Assembly: GCA_025602905.1 (NCBI GenBank)
Contig: JAHLKI010000014.1
Span: 682,001 to 746,000 of the forward strand
DNA length: 64,000 nt
Direction: 5' to 3'
DNA from: Phlyctochytrium arcticum
Taxonomy: Eukaryota > Chytridiomycota > Chytridiomycetes > Chytridiales > Chytridiaceae
Shown here piece after piece: positions 1-10,369 of this stretch. The translations under genes and the position numbers were made by a program. The notes beneath the pieces are model-generated. The model was not told where the DNA came from. It worked only from the letters and a program-made list of their open reading frames with translations, and made no database searches. Numbering within the stretch: position 1 is the first letter of the stretch; each line of letters opens with the position of its first letter.

Positions 1-2224
1 TTGCTGTCCTCTTCCTTGCGACGCATCGCTCCAAGGACATAGACGATCGTAACTGGACGCCCGCATAGCTTTTCCTCCCACTGGGACCCCCAAGTTGACG
101 AGTACTTTTTCTCAAAATTTTTCCTTACGTACTGTACTTGCTCCAATGAGGGAGGTCCACATAGTGCTTTTCGACCAGCCGTTCTCGCATTAGTAGTTGA
201 TTGGATTGTAGGTCCCCGTCTATGGTAAGCTGCAATTTCATGCCTGCTTCTATGAAAGGCTGGTTGAGTATGCAAAGAGCCACCGTCAAATTTTGATGTT
301 CCATGTGTTTGGAGGATTCCGCAAAGTTCCCAGCACGAATTGTTATGGTTGTGCCGTCCTTCAGTGTTCGACTGCGTTCTTTCAGGGTGATACTGTAAGA
401 GATAATTGGGGCACATTTGTAGCTGGACGGAGATGCTGAATTTCGGATGAATTTTGGAGAAATTAGTGAGGAAGATACTCACAGCTCGGGAGGGTATGAT
501 TTATCTCCAGCAATGATCTCTAAATGTTGTTCGGGAGCATTTCTCCTGTGGCTCCAGGCACCATCTGCAGCTGCGCTTACATATGCTGGAAGGCGTTTGT
601 ATTTGCAGTAATTAATAACGTTGCGAGCGGCAACTGTTACGGACTCGTCGCAGGCTTTTTGAATAATGGAATGGGCGCGCTCGTTCCCCTGAAGGAGGAA
701 ATATGTGGATTCTGCCGGATGCTGCGTAACGCCGATCGTTTGGAAGAGACAGATCAGTTGATATTGGTTGACTCCGGCATTCAAGGCTGCTGCAACAACG
801 GCCGTGGTCAGATTTGACTGTTCGATCCCGCCCTTTGGTTGCTTTGGTGGTTGGAAATTTTGCCGGAGTGTGCTGACTGCGCAGTTCGCGCAAGTTATAT
901 GAAATATGACCCCTTATCCAGATTTGGAGACCTTGATGTTTGAGGGAGGATGCACGGACTTGCATTTCCGGCAAGGAATATGCAAGATGTGGTCGAGAAA
1001 GATGTCAGTCTCGCATAATATAGTTGAGCCAACCATCTCAGCGAAGGGACCAACGCCACTGAGACTAATGAAATCCTCTATAGCCTTCTTGATAGCAGCG
1101 TCGACCCCAACTTGATTTTGGTCAGAAGCTTTCTCCTTTCGACGCAATTCTTCGTGGTATTTTGCTTTTGCTTCTGCTGCACGCCCAGGCGTTAATTTCT
1201 GCGGTCAATTTTTTTTCAATGGCCGTAAAATCTGATTGAGTGCCAGTTCCGCTCAACACATTGCTCTGGAGAGACCTGTCATCAATGCTCGCTTGCAGTA
1301 GTTCGTATTTTTTCTCCAAGGCCATTAGTTCCTCAGCCTTATGCCGTAACATCGCTTGCAGGGTGGATGTTTCGCAAATGCTTTGCTCATGGGCCGCCTG
1401 AAGTTCTTGCACCTTCGTTTCTTTGTGTTTCATTTTTTCTTGAAGAATGCGCAGGTTCTCTTGCTGCTGAGGATTCTCTGACTCCTCATGAAGGGTTGTC
1501 AAATTACTGCGCATTTGCTTTTCTGCAAACACAAATCCTTGAACGCCGAGCGCTCCGAAAGCCTCTGCAAATCTCTTTCGAAAAAGACGTTGGTATTGGA
1601 CAGAATCCCCAACCAAATGATGTTTGATTGACATACCTTGTCATTCAGCGTCATTTTGAGGGCGTAAACCCAATCCTTTGTTGCAACGAAAATTGACAAT
1701 ATATCAGTCAGAATTTTTCTCAAAATCAATTGCAATTCGCATGTACGTGTTCGTCCCATTTCTGGCAATGATCGGGAACGAAAGTCGGGATCGAATTTGA
1801 GCTCAATGCCGTATATACTTTCGATGAACGAAGACGCGCTAAGTAACGGTATAGATGATAAAAGTTGACTTATGGATGCCAAGACGATGGACATGGAAGA
1901 GGAGCCAGCTATGGACTCTGGAGATTCCTGAATGTCATCTGGTGCGGTATCTACCAGGAACAAATCTTCTTGGGTAATTGCGGTATCCATCAATGGGGAA
2001 GCTTCATTTACTTCAGTTGAATTGAGTAAAGCTTGATCCTCAAAAACTTCCATTGGTAGCTTTCCCCATCTCTTTTGACGTGCGACTGCTGCGCGTTTTC
2101 CTGCCTTTGATTTCCTAACATCTGAACGGAGCTTAGGGGTACGATTGGGAAAATTGAGTGTATTTGATGTAGGTTTCCTTGCAGACTTCCGGGTTGGTTC
2201 TGCGCACCCTTCCCCCCCTAACAT
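1..2224 (-). pseudogene. Mutator-like (PF20700-type) transposase, multi-exon, partial at window edge
   Basis: Reads on the minus strand from an ATG at 2224 and runs off base 1. Exon 1 (about 2224-1637) is basic and low in known motifs. After a probable GT-AG intron comes a long coiled coil rich in Glu, Gln and Lys (about 1562-1150), then a Cys pair (CRKC, near 960), then a segment at 784-479 with the DGAWSHRRN motif. A further exon left of 420 has an IDGD motif. The DG-W-RR block followed by a GDGD-like block is the pattern of the PF20700 Mutator-like transposase domain with an RNase H-type fold (family knowledge). A one-base shift near 1180 joins the coiled coil to the next frame, so the copy is probably broken. 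The family call is tentative; the coiled coil alone would not support it. Confidence 0.5.
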
Positions 2225-2754
2225 GACAAGCTCGCAATTGGTCCGGTCCAACCAATCAGTCTTATGAAATAGCTCAACTGAATAAAATTCGCAGACTATA
2301 TAGATCTACGCGTCGGTCAAACTGACGCGTTGTGCCCAGGGCAACAAGACATTTCAAACCAGCTGGACATGCATCCATTCGAACGACTTGACTGGACATA
2401 TAGGAAGTGGCTGAAATGCATTTGAAACCACCACCCTTTCCTTGGATATTGAAGTTTCTTGATAACGAGGAATAATCAAACAAAAAGCCTCTGTCCACTC
2501 ATGCTTCTCAACGCCAGGAATCCGAATCCGTTGTCCTTTTTTTGTTAGGACGTAAGACGGACGCTCGAAACATTTCTCCAAGAATCTGCCAAATTTCCTT
2601 GTCACACCAGCCAGAAACGCGTCAGAAAAAATTAATTAGGACTCGGTGACTACCCTTAAAATGTCCCCTCTTTGCTTTTTATAGGTATATGTTTGCCTAG
2701 GGGTCCAACTTGGGCACAAGACCAGAGGAAACCATGGCTTTGGGCCAAGTCCAA
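2225..2754. other. Spacer without a supported gene
   Basis: About 530 bases between the transposase start and the retroelement. A short minus-strand frame (2605-2354, 83 codons) exists but shows no motif and no partner exon that I can join to it. The last five bases before 2760 (2755-2759, CAACT) are the left target-site duplicate of the Ty3 element. Confidence 0.4.
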
Positions 2755-2759
2755 CAACT

Positions 2760-3025
2760 TATAACAAGACTCCTTGGTTCAGTGTTGTTGAGCAATAACT
2801 ATGTCGAATGAAGTATCATACAATGAGAATAGAATTGCTAGAGAAAGAAGAGGGGATGTCCAGAGGACCAAGACTATATACAGGGGAGAACTATGTACAA
2901 AAAGGCTACCGCTAGCTATCTAATGAAAAGGATGGCGAACGGTAAACTACGGAAATGAAGACGCGAACGCGACACGCGACGCGTTAACAATGACAAGATT
3001 ATACTAACAAGCCGGCCTTGTCACA
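2760..3025 (-). repeat. 3' LTR of the Ty3 element
   Basis: 266 bp, near-identical to 7837-8102. The polypurine-like run AGTGAGGGAG sits directly upstream in element sense (3026-3035). The pol frame ends with a TGA that overlaps the first bases of this LTR. Confidence 0.93.
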
Positions 3026-6000
3026 CTCCCTCACTAAAGGATGAGCGGTACCGGAGGTTGTGCTTGGCCTGGTAGTCCTTGAGAATAGCAATGGCTGCCG
3101 GGCCTTCGAAACTCTTGGCGGGTTCAAACGTATTTTCCTCAGACGGATAACCTTTCCATTTAACCAGATATCGGAGTTGATTGCGGTACTTCCGATGACT
3201 TTCAATGCGTTCAACTTCATAGAAAGCTTCGTTGTTGTAAATCTGGGGAGCGGGGCGTGGAGGTACTTGGCGATCCGGGAAGTGGGTGGTTGGTTGAACG
3301 TAAGGCTTGATGAGGCTGATGTGGAAGGTAGGATGTGCTTGAATGGTGGGAGGCAAATCGAGGGTGACATTCCTGTTGGCATCGAGGGCGGTGATCGGGA
3401 ATGGTCCTAACCACAGTGGTAGAAGCTTAGCGACGGGCCGGTCGCGGGTTGTCTCCTGGGATAGTCCTTTGTGCGAGAGCATAACGAGGTCTCCGACATT
3501 GTAGGTAGGCGAGGGACGGCGATCTTTGTTATACTGTTCTCCTGGCGCTGTTGTGCGGCTACAATGTTGTCGCGGGCTACTTTGATCGTATCGTTGATGT
3601 GTGTGAGAAAGTCCGAGGCTTCGGGGTTGGCAGCGTTGTTGAGGTCTAAGGGTGTGTTCGGTGTGCGGGGATGACGTCCAGTGTCAACGTAGAAGGGGGT
3701 CAAGCCCGTTGAGCTTGAGGTCGAGTCGTTGTATGCAAATTTGGCGAGGTGCAAAAGATCTTGCCAGTTGGTCATGTGATAATCGACAAACGCGCGGAGG
3801 TATGTTTTCAAACTCTTGATCGTTACTTCGGCTAATCCGTTTGTTTGCTGGTGTCTTGCGGTGGAAATCTGGGTGTTGCAGTCGAGAGATTTCATCAGTT
3901 CTGACCAGAACTTGCTGATGAACTTTGAGTCTCGATTGGTGACTATGGCGTCGGGTAATCCATGATGCTTGAACACATGTGCGATGAAAAGTTGCGCTGT
4001 ATCCTTGGCTGTCGCTGTTTTCGTTGTTGGAATGAAATGTGCTCGCTTAGACAAGCGGTCCACCACCACTAATACGGCGTTGCTACCAGCGGTGGTCAGT
4101 GGGAGGTCGGGAATGAAGTCCATGGCTATGTTGCTCCAGCAGGTCGTGGGGGCAGGCAAAGATTGTAACAATCCGGGGGTGAGGCGGCTTGATTGCTTAT
4201 TTCTTTGACAGGCATCACAGGAGGTGACGAATCGCTTAACAGTGCGGTACATCTTGGGCCAGAAGTAAGAGCGTGCCAATGATTCGAAAGTCTTGTGAAT
4301 TCCGAAGTGTCCTGAGATATGGGTGTCGTGATGGGTCTGGAGGAGGTGGGTACGCTGAGACTTCGGAACATAGATGCGATCTTGGAAATACAACAGATTG
4401 TCGACGTGTCGAAGGTGGTCTAGGCGGGGCAGGGCTGCTTTGGGTCGCTTTTTGGGTGGCATGTTCAGTAGCTTGATCAGGTCCTGAATTTCCGAGTCTG
4501 TGGCAGAGTCAGTGGTTAGAGCGTCAAGTGGGGAATCTGGGGTAGTTAGTAACGTAGTGTTGATGTTGTTGGTCTCTACTGGAACGCGACATTTGATGCA
4601 ACGCGGGGCTAAATTGGGGCCGCGTGATAGTACATCTGCAACGGTGTTGAGCTTGCCAGGGCCGTATCCGATGCGGAAGTCATAAGATTGGAACATGGTT
4701 ATCCAGCGAGCTTGACGGCGAGTGAGGTGATGCTGGTCCTGAATCCATATGAGCGATTCGTGATCCGACACGACGTGGAATTCGCGGCCTTCAAGGTAAT
4801 GTCTCCAGACACGGAGGGCATCATGTATGGCTAGTAGTTCTTGCTCTCTGGTGTCGTAGTTGAGCTCGGAGCTGGTCATCTTTCGGGAATGGAAGGCTAC
4901 GGGGCTAATGGATGTTCCATCGTCTAGTCCTAGCCAGGCACCGATTGCGAATCCAGATGCGTCCGGGTAAACAATTGTGGGGAGGTCGGGGTCGAAGAAA
5001 CGAAGAACTGGGGCCGCGGTGACGACTGTCTTCAAAGTGTTGAAAATGTCTTCGCATTCGGTGGTCCAGTCCCATGGGTGATCTTTTCGCAAAAGGTCGG
5101 TGAGTGGGGCGGAAATGGCGGCGAGGTTCTGCAATGAAGAATGGAAATAGTTAACGAGTCCGACAAAGGAGCGAACGTCTGCGACGGATTTGGGTCTGGG
5201 CCATTCCTTCACAGCTTTCACCTTCCCTGGGTCAAGTTTGATACCGTCGGGGGACACAACGTAGCCTAGGAACTCGATCTCCTCTTGGAAGAATGAGCAC
5301 TTCTTGCGGTTGGCGTATAAGGCGTTGTCTTGGAGGGCCTTCAATACTTGTTCGATGTGTTGATAATGTTCTTCTTGGGTCGCGGAATAGATGAGGATAT
5401 CGTCGAGGTAGACAATGCAGAATATGTCGAGAAAGGGGCGGAGGACATCATTCATCAGCTTCATGAATGTGGCTGGGGCGTTGGTGAGTCCAAAAGGCAT
5501 GACAAGAAATTCGTAGTGACCGTAACGGGTGCGGAACGCTGTCTTGGGGATGTCTTGTGCTGCAATACGGACCTGCCAGTATCCGGCCTTGAGGTCAATT
5601 TTGCTGAAAACTTTTGCTCCGTTGAGTCGGTCTCTGAGTTCGTCCATCCGAGGGAGGGGGTAACGGTTTTTGATGGTAAGTTTGTTCAGAGCCCGATAAT
5701 CGACGCACATCCGGAGTTCATTGCTGTGGGGTTTATTGGTGAACAAGATGGGCGCTCCGTAAGGACTGGTAGAAGGGCGGATGTAACCGGCGGCGAGTAG
5801 AGCAGAAAGTTGTTTGCGCAATTCAGCGAGCTCGAGGGGACTGAGGTGGTAGGTCGGGCGCCATGGTGTCTGAGTGGTGTCGGTGAGTGGGATAGTGTGA
5901 TCTACTGATCGTTCGGGAGGCAGTCCTGGGGGTAACTCTTCGGTGAAAATGTCTTTGAAGTTGGTTAGTCAGGCATCTAAACGAGTATCTTTGGATGTCT

Positions 6001-6811
6001 TAGCGAGGCGGGGGTCAGTTTTCAGAAAGACTGCACAGATCTGGGTACGATGCTTCTGCGCTAGTCTTGTGATCGCCTTCGCTGAGATGAGGTTCAATGG
6101 TGTGGTCGAGATCGGTGGGGTAGAAGGTCGTCGTTTCGCATGCCAGCGAACGCGGTTGCCAGAGGTTGTCGTAAACTGTAGTGTGCCAGTGTCATAGTTG
6201 ATGTGGGGTTGTCGCCATTTAAACCATGGAATGCCAAGAATAATGTCGTATTTTATGTCCGCGACGATGAAGTTGCCTTGTTCAATGTGGGTGCCGTAGG
6301 AATACTTCACATTCTTGACATAACCGTCGCTGGGCTTACTGGATCCGTCGGCCATTAGAAAAGTGGTGTTGGGCAGGGGATAGACCGTGAGACCCATTTC
6401 GCGTACTAAGCGGCGGCTAATATACAGTTGGTTTCCTCCGTTGTCGGTGAGGATCGTGATTGGGCGAGAACGGTCGGTGAGTAAGTTGCCTGAGAATTCG
6501 AGCAGCGCATGGTCGGGAAGTCTGGCACTGCTGAATTTGTCGAGTGTGTAAGGAATCATTTCGGGGTGTGTTTTTCGTTGGTGTGTCGAGAGGTTACTAC
6601 GGGTTGTAGTGTCGGGGTTGTCATCTTGCGTCCGCGAGGTCAAAGTGGTTATAACAGGAGGGTGTACCGGTGTTGAAGCGAGAGGGTCTTGGAGGTCGTC
6701 CATAGGGTCGGAAAGACTACGTTCACCTATGTCGATTTGGCGTTTCCCTGACGTTGTCGTTGCAATGGGCATTGGGAGGACATGTGGCCAGTTTGTCAAC
6801 AACGGAAGCAA
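3021..6811 (-). pseudogene. pol: Ty3 pol (protease, RT, RNase H, integrase, chromodomain), inactivated
   Basis: One long frame from about 6811 with a TGA at 5971-5969 and a 2-base gain (a repeated GA) near 3534 that shifts the last part. The protease has DNGGN where DSGA/DTGA is usual, followed by ILGIPWF. The reverse transcriptase has VDYRALN, MPFGLTNAP and YLDDILIYS. RNase H has DASG and the SDH block. The integrase has the HHCC finger ending CDACQRNK and DDE residues in AMDFIPD, NRDSKF and the NGLAE block. After the frameshift the frame gives a chromodomain (EVERI...LVKWKGYPSEENTFEP), which directs chromovirus integration to heterochromatin in known families. The unusual protease motif may be a further loss-of-function change. 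Confidence 0.9.
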
Positions 6812-7686
6812 GCGCCTTTCTTCTTCAGAATTTCTCTCTCTTGGTTGGTCAATTTGTGGAGACGTGGGCCTTGAGTTCCGGTGACGGCGTTTAAGTCCAT
6901 GGGGCGAACACCTCCATCGTCAATGGTGGGTGATGGGGTGTAGGTGCAGGTCGTCGGTGCGGGGTCGTGCTTGCGGTCTTTCCGTTGGTAGTTGTATTCG
7001 ATTGCATCCAGACGGTCTGCTTCCGTTGCAGCGTCTTGAAAGGATGAAACACGGTTGTTGAGTTCCAATTGTTTCGCAATGTGTGGTTTCAAACCACGAA
7101 GAAATTTGTCCAGTTGTTCGTCCTGAGAGAAATTGGTGATTTCCAGTGCAAGAGAGTCAAACTTTTGGCGAAATTCTCTGACTGATCCCGTTTGCTTCAA
7201 ATTCGTGATCTTGTCTCGTGCGTTCTTTACAGTGTTCAGGGGCCAAAAGTCGTCGTAAAGCGCTACCTTGAGTTGAGCCCAGGTTCGGATGCGGGTAGCG
7301 GAGTGTTCGGAAAATTGAGCACAGTGCCGTTGCCACCATACTTCGGCTTGGTTTTCCAAGTGAACAAGAGCCGTTTGCAGCATCTCTGATTCGGTAAGGT
7401 TTGCGGCTCCAAAGTAGGCTTCCAGGTTGTTGCTGAATGTGCGTAGAATGGAAGCATCGCGCTGTCCCTTGTATGCCTTCAGGCGTTTGTTCAAAATTTT
7501 TATCAAATGTTTCGATGTTTCGGTGTCCTGATTGGATTGGGAATTGCAAAGCGCCGTCTGCGCTTCTCTCAATTGTGCTTCTTGGCTGGCTTTCAGGTTG
7601 TTAAATTCCTCTGTAAGTTGAAAGAGCTTCGTCTTCGCTTGCTCTTCAGTCATTGCTTTAATCTGGGTTTCAATAGGTTGTGCCAT
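6727..7686 (-). pseudogene. gag: Ty3 gag (capsid/nucleocapsid), one nonsense codon
   Basis: Starts at the ATG at 7686 (MAQPIETQ) and is read through an in-frame TGA at 6798-6796 to a natural TAG at 6729-6727, 320 codons in all. The centre has the retrotransposon capsid pattern (ENQAEVWWQRH, FRQKFDSLALEI, FLRGLKPHIAKQLE). The C-terminus carries a CCHC zinc knuckle, CFRC-x-QTGHMSSQC, with C-x2-C-x4-H-x4-C spacing when the TGA is counted as one residue. The stop therefore falls inside the nucleic-acid-binding finger; CGA to TGA is the simplest cause. Pol lies in another frame and overlaps the end of gag, consistent with ribosomal frameshifting in this group. Confidence 0.85.
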
Positions 7687-7814
7687 GGTTCTTGGGTTCC
7701 GTGGCTCAGTGGGTTCCGTGGGTCCAGGGGGTTCAGGGTTCAAGGGTTGGTTCCGTGGTACAGTGTTAAAGTCCGGTGGTTCAGTGGGTAAAATCAATGG
7801 GTTTTGGTGGTAAG

Positions 7815-7836
7815 GGATCCTTTGGTGGTGCTACCA
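7815..7836 (-). other. Probable primer-binding site
   Basis: Directly after the 5' LTR in element sense the sequence reads TGGTAGCACCACC, with no gap. TGG next to the LTR is the usual start of a tRNA 3'-end complement. Which tRNA primes was not determined. Confidence 0.6.
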
Positions 7837-8102
7837 TATAACAAGACTCCTTGGTTCAGTGTTGTTGAGCAATAACTATGTCGAATGAAGTATGATACAA
7901 GGAGAATAGAATTGCTAGAGAAAAATGAGGGGATGTCCAGAGGACCAAGACTATATACAGGGGAGAACTATGTACAAAAAGGCTACCGCGAGCTATCTAA
8001 TGAAAAGGATGGCGAACGGTAAACTACGGAAATGAAGACGCGAACGCGACACGCGACGCGTTAACAATGACAAGATTATACTGACAAGCCGGGCTTGTCA
8101 CA
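7837..8102 (-). repeat. 5' LTR of the Ty3 element
   Basis: 266 bp, matching 2760-3025 apart from about 7 substitutions, most of them transversions. It is followed on the plus strand by the target-site duplicate CAACT (8103-8107). Confidence 0.93.
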
Positions 8103-8107
8103 CAACT

Positions 8108-8717
8108 TTTGTTTATGACATTTTGCAGTTGCCCAAGAAATGATGCTGTACTGGGTGCAGGGTCCACAAACCACCAATACAAACATGTCCTTAATAAATG
8201 CGGGAAGGTATGGAAGGCCGCTCCAAAGGCACCTGTCAGCCAACATGGAGGAGGAGGTGGCAGAGGATGAGGAAGGGGTGCTACGCATGGGTGAGTTTGT
8301 GACAGCATCTGCAGCATCCATAACGAACATATGATGTTATGGCAACATGTTTTCTTATGCACATCGGTTGTTTATACATTTCCAGAGTTCTTGTTTTCTG
8401 TATGGTAATATACTGTACATCATATAGTTTACCTTCATGATTACATACTGAAACAGATGGATTCTGCCATGCAATTTATGGTAGAAAGTTGTTTAATGAT
8501 AAATAAAGGGAATTGTTCACGGCACCTCCCTCAGATTGTTCCGGGCACCCCCCAGGCCGGGTGTCCATGGTGATTCATTTTGTACACAGCCACCCCATAG
8601 TCAGATCCGAGTTTCAATTTCATTGTTGTAAAATGTGTGCTTGATCATTGGACATTTGTATAGATCAATCTAAAGTGCCCTACAAAACATATCAACATCA
8701 GTCAACGACAATCAAGT
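8108..8717. other. Spacer, possible MULE end
   Basis: No supported gene. Near 8545-8575 there is a short self-complementary stretch (GGGCACCC ... GGGTGTCC). A matching GGACACCC occurs at about 10228, past the MULE coding remains, so the pair might be eroded terminal repeats. I could not fix a boundary or a target-site duplicate. Confidence 0.3.
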
Positions 8718-10060
8718 ATGGACCAGCTGCACGTCGGGGGAAGTCTCAATCTGCCTGCTCCTGCTCTTGCGCCTTGTCCAAACGCCAATGCTTTTATCTC
8801 CCCCCCTGCCGCAAGTGCCTACCTGATGCTGCCGCCCTCAGAGGTGCAAACCTTCGATAATCTGGACGCAGCCATTGCCAGTCTGGGAGCGTTTGCCACT
8901 AGTCAAGGATACGCGGTCATCACCAAGCAATCCGATTTGGACCGCCAAAGATTTACCTTACGCTGCGACCGCGGTGGAGAGTACGGCACTTGAAGCATAC
9001 CTCCGAGCGAGCAAGACCGTAAGCGCAAAGGCAAAAGCAGACTGGTAAACTGCCCCTTTGAAATTTACTTGCATTTGACCAAGTCAGATGGCCGCTACCA
9101 CGTTGAAGTACGCTGCGGGGAGCATAATCATCCACCCGGAGATGCCTTGCAGCATGCCGTTAATCGCCGGCTCAAAGTTACTCAATGGGCCACCGTAGAG
9201 CGTGAGATCAAGGCAGGCGTCACAGCTTCCACTATTTTAACCAGCCTCCGGCTTGAAGAACCTCAGATCAGTACACGACCACGCGACATCTACAACATAC
9301 GAAGAACATTAGAACTACAAGAGCTGGGTGGCAGAACTTCTCTTGAAACATTACTGGACAAACTACAGAATGATGGGTATACTTACCAGATCCGTCAGAA
9401 CAACGAAAAAGTGACGGAGGGTCTCTTTTTAGCCCACCCACAATCCACAGTTCTAGTGCGCAAGCACCGAACGGCGATTCTGATGGACTCCACGTATAAG
9501 ACCAACAGGTATAAAATGCCTTTACTTCATATTGTAGGCATAACGTCAACCTACGAAACATTTTCGATTGGTTTTGCATTCATGGCGGACGAGCAAGAGT
9601 CAAGTTATGTATGGGCAGTTCAAAAGCTATGTGCATCCATCTACGAAGAGGGCCCTTTCCTGGAAGTCATTGCCAGTGACCGCGAGCTCGCGTTGATGAA
9701 CGCTTTAGCAGAAGTTTTTCCAATAGCGAAGCAGATTATTTGCAGATGGCATATTAACAAGAACCTTCTTGAGAAGCAAAAGCGACATTTTTCGGGGGAA
9801 GATTGGACAAAATTTCTTGGAGGATGGAATCAGGTGAGATGGCTTCCATTGCCGTATCTCAAACTTATCTTCTGAAACAATAGATAGGTAATGAACAGTG
9901 CCACAGTAGAGCTGCAGGAGCAGAAGTGGGCAGCCAGAAAGTATTCTCTGAGACTCAGCCATGTCTGGTCCAGATACTCAATGACGTTCTCTTGTTCAGG
10001 CCACTGCACTTTCATGTCCCTCGGGTCGAAGGTGCGCATTCTACACTCCCAACTAACCGC
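8718..10060 (+). pseudogene. MULE transposase remnant with internal micro-inversion
   Basis: ATG at 8718. The N-terminal half is FAR1/MULE-like with a HNHPPGD motif that ends the zinc-binding region. An in-frame TGA sits at 8991-8993, with the same frame continuing beyond it. The MULE catalytic domain follows: MDSTYKTNRYKMPLL (first Asp), ASDRELALMNAL (second Asp) and CRWHINKNL. An intron starts near 9834. In the next exon NSATVELQEQKW is on the plus strand, but the expected next block (EYLDQTWLSLREYF) reads only on the minus strand at about 9930-10010. The plus strand then resumes with RVEGAHSTL. A copy so rearranged cannot encode a transposase. The C-terminal SWIM region is not recognisable. 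Confidence 0.8.
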
Positions 10061-10369
10061 ATCTGCTCATCATAGTCAAAACAGGTGTGGCGCATCAGCG
10101 CGTTCCTCGCTTCCCTCGCACATGCTCAGCAGATGGTGAGCAATCTGCTGAATTCTGCGTTATGCATATGTTTTGAAAACATGATTGACATCTGCATGGC
10201 ACCTGAAACACAGGTGCCAAAAAGGTGCAGGACACCCATGTCCCTTTGCATATGTAAATTTGAAACCATAATGTTCGGGTAAAAAATCGTGGCTTTGGAA
10301 TTGTATAATGGAAATGTGATATAAATGAAAGATATGAAGTAGTAGAGTATTAAAACAAAAGTAAGCAGC
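10061..10369. other. Degenerate tail downstream of the MULE
   Basis: No gene supported. It contains the paired motif CACCTGAAACACAGGTG near 10200, a small hairpin. Some of it may be decayed MULE C-terminus. Confidence 0.3.

Larger units (their letters stand above)
2760..8102 (-). mobile_element. Complete Ty3/gypsy chromovirus-type LTR retrotransposon
   Basis: A 5343-bp element on the minus strand, bounded by two 266-bp LTRs (7837-8102 is 5', 2760-3025 is 3') and flanked by the direct repeat CAACT at 2755-2759 and 8103-8107. LTR ends read TGTGACAAG and CTTGTTATA in element sense, imperfect inverted ends. Gene order is gag, protease, reverse transcriptase, RNase H, integrase, chromodomain, the order of Metaviridae chromoviruses. 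By eye the LTRs differ at 7 of 266 positions (about 97.4 percent identity), so insertion is fairly recent, yet gag and pol carry two nonsense codons and one frameshift. It cannot make its own full proteins as read here. Confidence 0.95.
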
